A stretch of 6,929 nt of DNA, taken from contig JAKACR010000149.1 of the NCBI GenBank assembly GCA_021821225.1, positions 1 to 6,929 on the forward strand, in the 5' to 3' direction. Positions within the stretch are counted from its first letter, which is position 1, and every line of letters starts with the position of its first letter. The DNA comes from Bacillota bacterium. Its GTDB lineage: Bacteria; Bacillota; Bacilli; Alicyclobacillales; SLC66. Position numbers and translations under genes: made by a program. Below, one piece after another: positions 1-6,929 of this stretch. The notes beneath the pieces were generated by a model that worked only from the letters and a program-made list of their open reading frames with translations, had not been told where the DNA came from and did not search any database.

Positions 1-64
1 GCTTTGCGATCTTTTCATACGCGATCATGGCGGGCGTCATCTTCTTGTACTTTGCGTTGGCCAT
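1..64 (-). CDS. N-terminus of a probable SpoVAC-like spore membrane protein (partial, runs off the left edge)
   Basis: Only the first 21 codons are present, starting at ATG 64-62 and reading MANAKYKKMTPAMIAYEKIA and onward. The start lies 22 bases after the stop of the DUF421 gene and has AGGAG about 10 bases upstream, so it is the next gene of the same operon. The short, basic, hydrophilic N-terminus fits the cytoplasmic leader that precedes the first membrane helix in SpoVAC proteins. In spore formers DUF1657 and DUF421 genes commonly sit with spoVAC, spoVAD and spoVAE. SpoVA proteins form the inner-membrane channel that moves dipicolinic acid during sporulation and germination. The identity rests mainly on position, because 21 residues cannot prove a family. 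Another spoVA-cluster membrane protein is the main alternative. Confidence 0.45.
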   Translation of the reverse strand, partial: MANAKYKKMTPAMIAYEKIAK

Positions 65-86
65 ATCCTTCGTTCTCCTCTGTATT

Positions 87-956
87 TCAGGCTCGATTGA
101 GCAACGGTTCGGTCAACCGCAGGCACGACTGCAGTTTGCGGGCCGCCAGAGCAAAGGTTTCTTTGGCTGTCCGGTTTTCCGTGGACAGTGCGTACAATTC
201 GAAATCCGCCTGGCACTTGCGCAGGAGGGACAGCAGGATCTTGTCATCCTGCGCGGCGGACGGCTGGATCTTATCGTCGTACAGGTCCACGTACAGTTCG
301 CCCCTGCTGTCCACCTGACCCAAAAAAACATTCTCCAGTACGACGTTCATCTTCTCCAGTTCCGCGTACAGTTGGTCGCGGGACCAGCCCACCGTCGCCA
401 GTGGTTCGTCCAGAATCTTCCCGTCCATGATCACCGCCGAGGGCTCATGCTGGATGGGGACGCTCCACGCCAGATGAGAGGGCGTGATCGGCTGCTTGTT
501 CGTGCGCAGCAGCACGCTGACGTTCCCGCTCGGTTCGAGCACCGCGAACTCCACATCTGCGACCGAAAACGCGTCTTTTTGCCGCAACTGTTCCAGCAGT
601 TCATCTGTGGAGTAGCGAACGCGCGCCAGATTGTCCTCCAGTATCTTTCCCTGCTTGATCAGGACCACACCTTTATCGTCCACCAGGTCGCGCAGTTTCT
701 TGCTCTTCAGGGTCGCCCAACTGAGACCGAGCGGAATGAGCATCCACATCACCATGCTGAGCAATCCGGCAAAAAACTTTCCCTCCATGTCCGCCGAGAT
801 GAAGGCGGCAATGGAACCAACCGTGATGCCCGTTATATATTCGAAAATATTCAGTTGTGAAATCTGACGCTTGCCGTTCATGCGCGTGAGCAGGAACAGA
901 GTGACGATCGATCCGGCCGTGCGCCAGAAGACATCAAGTAACCCTGACATCGCCAT
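87..956 (-). CDS. DUF421 (YetF-type) membrane protein with C-terminal DUF1657-like domain ('2Duf' architecture)
   Basis: This 289-residue protein has three N-terminal hydrophobic segments (about residues 9-24, 36-55 and 61-82). The conserved DUF421 stretch GKRQISQLNIFEYITGITVG covers residues 28-47. A soluble part with two GKIL elements follows (103-106 and 179-182), as is usual for YetF-family proteins. The last 50 residues (about 238-286) resemble DUF1657 and align with the separate DUF1657 protein encoded just upstream (FELYALSTENRTAKETFALAA against LESFALSTQNQQAKQTFGQAA). A DUF421 plus DUF1657 fusion is the arrangement called 2Duf in the Bacillus spoVA2mob operon, where it is linked to spore wet-heat resistance through the inner membrane. 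ATG 956 and ATG 950 are both possible starts; the GAGGA upstream is better spaced for 950. Assignment of the family is firm; the role in spores is inferred from family and neighbours. Confidence 0.9.
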   Translation of the reverse strand: MAMSGLLDVFWRTAGSIVTLFLLTRMNGKRQISQLNIFEYITGITVGSIAAFISADMEGKFFAGLLSMVMWMLIPLGLSWATLKSKKLRDLVDDKGVVLIKQGKILEDNLARVRYSTDELLEQLRQKDAFSVADVEFAVLEPSGNVSVLLRTNKQPITPSHLAWSVPIQHEPSAVIMDGKILDEPLATVGWSRDQLYAELEKMNVVLENVFLGQVDSRGELYVDLYDDKIQPSAAQDDKILLSLLRKCQADFELYALSTENRTAKETFALAARKLQSCLRLTEPLLNRA

Positions 957-977
957 GAATCCTCGCTTCCATTGCCA

Positions 978-1012
978 CGGAAAGAGACGGCGCTGTTCAC
1001 GGCCTCTTTCCG
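978..1012 (-). repeat. Perfect 9-bp inverted repeat between the DUF1657 and DUF421 genes
   Basis: CGGAAAGAG (978-986) and CTCTTTCCG (1004-1012) are exact reverse complements separated by 17 bases. They lie inside the 116-bp gap between the two co-directional genes. No T-run follows on the minus strand, so this is not a standard intrinsic terminator. An mRNA-stabilising or processing hairpin, or a protein-binding dyad, would fit. Confidence 0.6.
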
Positions 1013-1072
1013 CGTCTTTCTCATGTGGCGTCTATTTCGCGTAACGTCTTTCCCGTGTTGTGGACGATGTGC

Positions 1073-1279
1073 TCAAAAACCTTTGTACTGGGGTTCTTCT
1101 TGTTCGATCTGCAACAGTCGCTGTTCCACCAGGGACACGACGGACTGTGTGGTCTGCGCCGCCTGGCCGAATGTCTGCTTGGCCTGCTGGTTCTGGGTGG
1201 AGAGAGCGAATGACTCAAGGCTTGCCTGGGCCTGTTTGAGAGACGCCAGCGTCTTTTTCACGTCACTGCCAACCGTCAT
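1073..1279 (-). CDS. DUF1657 family small protein (sporulation-associated)
   Basis: This 68-residue protein begins MTVGSDVKKTLASLKQAQAS and ends in QIEQEEPQYKGF, a start and end typical of DUF1657 proteins. It is predicted to be an alpha-helical, soluble protein without signal peptide or membrane helix. The ATG at 1279 is chosen over an upstream in-frame start at 1351 because GAGGAGG sits exactly 7 bases before it and because the family starts here. It is the first visible gene of the run DUF1657, DUF421 and probable spoVAC. DUF1657 genes are found beside spoVA genes in spore formers and in the spoVA2mob element; their molecular function is not established. The helical domain is repeated at the C-terminus of the next protein, which suggests that the two may interact or that one arose by duplication of the other. 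Confidence 0.9.
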   Translation of the reverse strand: MTVGSDVKKTLASLKQAQASLESFALSTQNQQAKQTFGQAAQTTQSVVSLVEQRLLQIEQEEPQYKGF

Positions 1280-1286
1280 GAGTGTG

Positions 1287-1337
1287 CCTCCTCGGGGACA
1301 TGTGATAAAGTCCGCTCGAATGTATGGGTGTGATAAA
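1287..1337 (-). promoter_or_regulatory. Possible sporulation promoter and duplicated TTTATCACA element upstream of the DUF1657 gene
   Basis: Reading the minus strand, CATACATT (1326-1319) matches the -10 pattern CATACAnT of sigma-E promoters and lies 40 bases before the start codon. A good matching -35 is not visible. A sigma-G reading (GCATG then CATTCGA) has only about 16 bases between its elements. TTTATCACA occurs twice, at 1337-1329 and 1309-1301, with a 28-bp period, flanking the -10-like box. The strong SD GAGGAGG is at 1293-1287. The promoter call is tentative; the repeat and the SD are directly visible. Confidence 0.3.
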
Positions 1338-1401
1338 CCATGCTTGCGCAAAGAATGCTCGCGCAGGGGGATGGAGCGGGCATATCGGACCGGTCATCGA
1401 A

Positions 1402-1446
1402 CGGGAGAGGCTGCCGATCCCATTTCCCATGATCGCTCCCCTCCCG
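1402..1446 (-). repeat. Imperfect hairpin downstream of the 68-residue Ala-rich gene
   Basis: CGGGAGAGG (1402-1410) pairs with CCCCTCCCG (1438-1446) with one mismatch. Inside it CGATC (1415-1419) pairs with GATCG (1431-1435) around an 11-base loop. It lies 30 bases beyond the stop of the small minus-strand gene at 1476. No T-run follows on that strand, so it may end or protect the transcript but is not a textbook terminator. A tandem 9-bp repeat TCCTGGAAT (1459-1467, 1468-1476) abuts the same stop codon. The rest of the 1280-1475 gap holds no gene that I can support. Confidence 0.35.
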
Positions 1447-1475
1447 GATGTCGTGCCATCCTGGAATTCCTGGAA

Positions 1476-1682
1476 TCAAGATCTGTTATCCTGCCGCGGC
1501 GGCGATCCCGTCACAGCTTTCGCCGCGCTCTTGGCGGTCTCTCTTGCCGCCGTGGCCGTGCTCTCCCACGCCGACTCCGCCGCGTCCATCAGACGGCCTT
1601 CCGACAGTGCGTCCGTGGTGTTCTCAACGCCTTTGGCGATGCTCTTTCCCGCATTTCTCAGCGGTTGATCCTCTTTTGCCAT
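1476..1682 (-). CDS. Small hydrophilic Ala/Thr-rich protein of unknown function (68 aa)
   Basis: The protein starts MAKEDQPLRNAGKSIAKGVE. From about residue 20 to 58 it is a low-complexity, charged and alanine-rich stretch (for example AAESAWESTATAARETAKSA) expected to form a long amphipathic helix. A short polar tail ending in RQDNRS follows. There is no signal peptide, cysteine or recognisable catalytic motif. The start is supported by AAAGGAGG (1697-1690) 7 bases upstream, one of the best ribosome binding sites in the window. A longer reading frame in the same phase continues to 2258 but would run antisense through the TerC-like gene, so it is not the real start. I do not recognise the family. 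The composition recalls LEA-like or small stress/spore proteins, but this is only a resemblance. It is divergently oriented to the TerC-like gene. Confidence 0.7.
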   Translation of the reverse strand: MAKEDQPLRNAGKSIAKGVENTTDALSEGRLMDAAESAWESTATAARETAKSAAKAVTGSPPRQDNRS

Positions 1683-1783
1683 GTCATCCCCTCCTTTAGC
1701 GCATGACCTCAAAAAAATGATTTGCCGAATCAGACGTTTCCATACGGGCGGTTGAATATGGTAATTTTCGGCGCGCGCTGTGA

Positions 1784-1815
1784 TGAATACACGTCCCGTG
1801 CCGCACATATATAAC
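1784..1815 (+). promoter_or_regulatory. Possible promoter for the TerC-like gene
   Basis: TGAATA (1784-1789) matches the sigma-G -35 consensus. It is followed after 16 bases by CATATAT (1806-1812), which matches only the first half of the sigma-G -10 and is one base closer than usual. The overlapping TATAAC (1810-1815) would be a fair sigma-A -10 but lacks a good -35. The call is weak and rests on position in the 178-bp divergent region. Confidence 0.25.
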
Positions 1816-1829
1816 CACCAGTCTGTCTG

Positions 1830-1850
1830 CCGCGGAGAATGCGGTTTTTT
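1830..1850 (+). terminator. Small GC hairpin followed by T6 in the leader of the TerC-like gene
   Basis: CCGC (1830-1833) and GCGG (1841-1844) enclose a 7-base loop, and six T residues (1845-1850) follow directly. The run ends at the GGGG ribosome binding site, 10 bases ahead of ATG 1861. The form is that of a minimal intrinsic terminator, which in a leader would act as an attenuator. The stem is only 4 bp plus one possible G-U pair, so chance is a real alternative. Confidence 0.3.
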
Positions 1851-1860
1851 GGGGTGAACG

Positions 1861-2514
1861 ATGTCCACGGTGCCGGGAATTGTCGCAACGGTATTTATCG
1901 TGACGGTTGACAACGCGCTTCTTGCCGGGTTGCTGCTGCCGTCTGACGTCCGTCCCGAGCGGAGAAAACCGGTGCTGGCCTTCGTGGGAGCGCTTGTGGG
2001 CGGCGCGCAGGTCATCCTGGCCTCCAGTATCGACAGGCTGCTGCGCCATGTGATGTTCCGCTGGATCGCGATTGTTTCATTGGGATGGATGGGCATCCGG
2101 ATGCTTGAGCCGCGCGGCATGCGCCGCGACCAAAGCTGGGAGGCAGTTCCCCGGCTTTTTTTCTTCACCGTGTGCGGGAATCTGGACAATATGATCTGGT
2201 TGGGAGCGAAGTTACGGGGGGACAGGCTCTGGCTTGTGTTGGCGACGGTGGCCGCCATTCCGTTGTTTGTGGCGGCCGCGTTGTTCCTCTCCAGTCAGGC
2301 GGAGAAGCGGCAATGGGTCCTGCCCCTGGGAGCAGGCATGATGGTGTGGGTGGCGGCTTCATTGGCGTTGGACACCCCGGCGCTGCAACGTTTTGTCGAA
2401 CGTGCCGCCGGGGTGCCTCGCACCACCATTCAGGGTCTCGTGACCGCGGGCATTCTGGGAATCGGATTCGGTCTTCGCCGCTTGACCGCGCGGAAAAGGC
2501 GGTCAAGGAACTGA
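1861..2514 (+). CDS. TerC/YkoY-family integral membrane protein
   Basis: The 217-residue protein has about seven hydrophobic segments (near residues 5-27, 38-56, 64-82, 97-115, 122-145, 153-170 and 188-206) and a very basic tail (RRLTARKRRSRN). Two similar motifs occur in its two halves: TVDNALL around D17-N18 and GNLDNMIWLGA around D109-N110. A repeated Asp-Asn pair in membrane helices is the hallmark of the TerC family, whose studied members (YkoY, YceF, Alx) are tied to manganese export or metal handling. The start ATG follows GGGG (1851-1854) by 6 bases. The family call is from motif and topology; the transported ion is not shown. It is shorter than many TerC proteins and its motifs diverge somewhat from the usual SxDN form. 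It converges with lacZ and is divergent from the 68-residue gene. Confidence 0.7.
   Translation: MSTVPGIVATVFIVTVDNALLAGLLLPSDVRPERRKPVLAFVGALVGGAQVILASSIDRLLRHVMFRWIAIVSLGWMGIRMLEPRGMRRDQSWEAVPRLFFFTVCGNLDNMIWLGAKLRGDRLWLVLATVAAIPLFVAAALFLSSQAEKRQWVLPLGAGMMVWVAASLALDTPALQRFVERAAGVPRTTIQGLVTAGILGIGFGLRRLTARKRRSRN
2481..2507. repeat. Perfect 9-bp inverted repeat at the 3' end of the TerC-like gene
   Basis: CTTGACCGC (2481-2489) and GCGGTCAAG (2499-2507) are exact reverse complements around a 9-base loop. They lie within the last codons of the TerC-like gene and 26 bases past the lacZ stop on the other strand. Both converging transcripts would form the stem. Neither side has a T-run, so it is at most a weak or factor-dependent terminator or a 3'-end protecting hairpin. 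Confidence 0.5.
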
Positions 2515-2532
2515 GGTTTATTCCAGCTCCGG

Positions 2533-5804
<3,272 letters not shown>

Positions 5805-5817
5805 GCTTTCAATGATG

Positions 5818-5846
5818 ATTTTGCATTCTGGACGCCAAATGGTCAA
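5818..5846 (-). promoter_or_regulatory. Candidate sigma-A-type promoter of lacZ
   Basis: On the minus strand TTGACC (5846-5841, five of six to consensus) is followed by exactly 17 bases and CAAAAT (5823-5818, four of six). Transcription would start near 5811, giving a leader of about 84 bases. The -10 is weak, which would suit a promoter that needs an activator. No better pair of boxes was found upstream of lacZ. Confidence 0.4.
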
Positions 5847-5854
5847 ATGGAAGC

Positions 5855-5875
5855 GTCGTTTGGTGTGTCGTTTGG
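5855..5875 (-). repeat. Direct repeat CCAAACGAC x2 upstream of the lacZ -35 box
   Basis: On the plus strand GTCGTTTGG occurs at 5855-5863 and again at 5867-5875, with a 12-bp period. On the minus strand, in the lacZ direction, this is CCAAACGAC twice. Relative to the proposed start point it covers about -44 to -64, the usual place for an activator next to the -35. A second short repeat, CAAATGG (5836-5842 and 5844-5850), overlaps the -35 itself. Confidence 0.45.
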
Positions 5876-6059
5876 ATGTTGTAACGGACTGCCGACCATG
5901 GGCTGGCGAGGAAATGCAAACGGGATGGGATGGTGGAGGAGGGGGCTGGGCTTTGCAACGGAGACCCGAAGACTGCAGGGCCGTTTTTGTCAAACCGTGC
6001 TGCGCGTATCCAGACGCCACAGGAAGGACGCAAACACCACTTCGAGTCTCGTGTAGAAT

Positions 6060-6103
6060 ATATGCTCTGGGAAGGTTGACAGCCACTCTGAGCATATTTT
6101 TTT
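6060..6103 (+). terminator. Terminator-like hairpin with T-run, not assigned to any gene
   Basis: ATATGCTC (6060-6067) and GAGCATAT (6090-6097) form a perfect 8-bp inverted repeat followed by T residues through 6103. In the plus direction this has the form of an intrinsic terminator, though the stem is AT-rich and the loop is long (22 bases). No plus-strand gene precedes it back to 5728. The loop contains TTGACA (6076-6081), a consensus -35, but no -10 lies 16-18 bases further on, so a dyad operator is an alternative reading. Confidence 0.4.
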
Positions 6104-6115
6104 GTGTCTGGATTT

Positions 6116-6146
6116 TTGCGGTGCCGCAAGTGACGCACGGCGCCGT
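6116..6146 (+). promoter_or_regulatory. Two palindromes upstream of the 135-residue gene
   Basis: TTGCGG-TG-CCGCAA (6116-6129) is a perfect 6-bp dyad with a 2-bp centre. ACGGCGCCGT (6137-6146) is a perfect 10-bp palindrome 7 bases further on. They lie 130-160 bases before ATG 6279. Such dyads are typical of repressor sites, but in GC-rich DNA chance palindromes also occur. No promoter boxes with good spacing are visible here. Confidence 0.3.
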
Positions 6147-6278
6147 ATGATTCAAAGAGGTCGCGGGGAAAGCGGGCGGGATGGTCCGCTGCGTCCCGGA
6201 TGGAGCGGGGCGGGTCGCCCGTGCAGGAATATTTATCACACGGCCCCGAGATGCGCGGGGATGGAGGGAGGACTGGGC

Positions 6279-6686
6279 ATGGAGATGGACAGGGGTCTGG
6301 AAGAATTCACGCGCTTCATTCAAATGTTGCACGAGAAACGGATGGCAGACGGCGCGCGGCGTGTGGGTCCGGACTTGAATCCGGAAGTCGTCGCTCGGCT
6401 GCTGCGGGTGATGCGCCCGGTGATCAGGGCGATGATCGACGGGGATGCGCTGCTCTCTTTACAATCAGAACCATCGCCGCAGTTTCCCGGGTTCTATATT
6501 TCCTACGCGAACTCCCATCCCTACTATATTGTCGTCCACGCTGCGGGAGAGGATGTCGTCACACTGCGCGTGACGGTCAGCCGGCCGCCTGTGGAGTCTG
6601 TCGTATACGCGGGGCCGCTGGATGAGCAGGCCATCCGGCAGGCGCTCATCACGTCGCTCTCCGCCTGGTACAAGGCGCTGGACTGA
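6279..6686 (+). CDS. Hypothetical protein of unknown family (135 aa)
   Basis: The protein begins MEMDRGLEEFTRFIQMLHEK. It has a charged helical N-terminal half (about 1-62), then a region rich in beta-prone residues (about 68-112; GFYISYANSHPYYIVVHA and VVTLRVTVSRPPVESVVYAG) and a C-terminal helix ending in SAWYKALD. No signal peptide, membrane helix or catalytic signature is visible, so it is probably a small soluble alpha/beta protein of the cytoplasm. I do not recognise the family. ATG 6279 is chosen because GGGAGG (6266-6271) is 7 bases upstream; an in-frame ATG at 6261 would add six residues but lacks such a site. The gene ends 13 bases from the stop of the converging HD-GYP-like gene and is divergent from lacZ, so it probably has its own promoter in the preceding non-coding region. 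Confidence 0.75.
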   Translation: MEMDRGLEEFTRFIQMLHEKRMADGARRVGPDLNPEVVARLLRVMRPVIRAMIDGDALLSLQSEPSPQFPGFYISYANSHPYYIVVHAAGEDVVTLRVTVSRPPVESVVYAGPLDEQAIRQALITSLSAWYKALD

Positions 6687-6699
6687 AAAATAATAGAGC

Positions 6700-6929
6700 T
6701 CATCCGTTGATCTTGCGCACGTACCAACGCTGTGCGAATTGCAGCGGCGCAACGGACGAGGCCTGCACCACGTCCGACGGATGCGGAATGTCGCGCGCTG
6801 CGGGCGGAGCGGAGCGTTGTTGTTCCGGCGCTCTGTACAGACGCCCTTCGACAAAACGGTCCACCAGCGCTGGATCCAGGTGGCGCCCCCGCATCGTTGC
6901 CAGCACCGCAAGAGCTTTTTCTTCACCCA
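6700..6929 (-). CDS. C-terminal part of a probable HD-GYP domain protein (partial, runs off the right edge)
   Basis: The open frame enters from the right edge and ends at TGA 6702-6700, giving about 75 residues. The first visible part, GEEKALAVLATMRGRHLDPALVDRFVEG, matches the end of HD-GYP domains, which typically read EEAL, then a short basic stretch, G-H/Q-FDP-x-LV-x-x-F. HD-GYP proteins are usually cyclic-di-GMP phosphodiesterases. The last 45 residues (about EGRLYRAPEQQRS to YVRKING) are a variable tail rich in Ala, Pro, Gln and Arg with no domain that I recognise. GTG 6906 and ATG 6894 are internal codons, not starts, because the frame stays open upstream with conserved residues. The HD and GYP motifs themselves lie outside the window, so activity cannot be judged. 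Confidence 0.6.
   Translation of the reverse strand, partial: GEEKALAVLATMRGRHLDPALVDRFVEGRLYRAPEQQRSAPPAARDIPHPSDVVQASSVAPLQFAQRWYVRKING

Noticed and set aside
27..860. A 277-codon open frame on the plus strand
   Set aside because: It is antisense to the DUF421 protein, which has clear family motifs.
1683..1860. A yybP-ykoY manganese riboswitch ahead of the TerC-like gene
   Set aside because: I do not see the conserved loop sequences by eye, and the distance from the possible promoter to the start is too short. A covariance-model scan would settle it.
1683..2258. Upstream extension of the 68-residue minus-strand gene to a start at 2258
   Set aside because: The extra 192 residues run antisense through the TerC-like gene and show no family features, and the strong ribosome binding site sits at 1697-1690.
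5876..6059. A housekeeping RNA (6S, SRP RNA, tmRNA, RNase P) in the large gap
   Set aside because: None of their signature sequences is visible.
6076..6104. Perfect TTGACA as the -35 of a promoter for the 135-residue gene
   Set aside because: The -10 position 16-18 bases downstream is a T-run followed by G, with no TATAAT-like box.

Overview
The window looks like a chromosomal segment of a moderately GC-rich, spore-forming Firmicute. An Alicyclobacillaceae-type thermophilic or acidophilic bacillus is my best guess. The reasons are inference from content: a sporulation-associated DUF1657/DUF421 gene pair, GGAGG-type ribosome binding sites, TTG/ATG start use, and a lacZ of the type usual in Firmicutes. 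There are no RNA genes, insertion sequences or CRISPR arrays that I can support.

Left part (1-1279, minus strand): three co-directional genes read right to left. They are a 68-residue DUF1657 protein, a 289-residue DUF421 membrane protein that carries its own C-terminal DUF1657-like domain (the '2Duf' architecture known from the Bacillus spoVA2mob heat-resistance operon), and, 22 bases further on, the first 21 codons of a gene that is probably spoVAC. This looks like the upstream end of a spoVA-type operon, whose products act in or at the spore inner membrane. A strong 9-bp inverted repeat lies between the first two genes.

Centre-left (1280-2514): a 68-residue Ala/Thr-rich hydrophilic protein of unknown function (minus strand, very strong SD) is divergent from a 217-residue seven-helix TerC-family membrane protein (plus strand). 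The 178-bp region between them holds a possible promoter and a small GC hairpin followed by T6 just ahead of the terC-like start.

Centre (2533-5727, minus strand): a complete, intact GH2 beta-galactosidase (LacZ, 1064 aa, TTG start) with all recognisable catalytic residues. It converges with the TerC-like gene, 18 bases apart. No permease, regulator or other sugar gene is adjacent in the window.

Right part (5728-6929): a 551-bp non-coding region carries a plausible lacZ control region (direct repeats, sigma-A-like promoter, nested dyad). It also holds a terminator-like hairpin not assigned to any gene, and two palindromes ahead of a 135-residue protein of unknown family (plus strand). That gene converges, 13 bases apart, with the 3' end of a gene whose C-terminus resembles the end of an HD-GYP cyclic-di-GMP phosphodiesterase domain.

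The genes fall into separate units rather than one pathway. I do not see a convincing undescribed multi-gene system. The most interesting items are the sporulation cassette, the structured lacZ control region and the unassigned terminator-like element.
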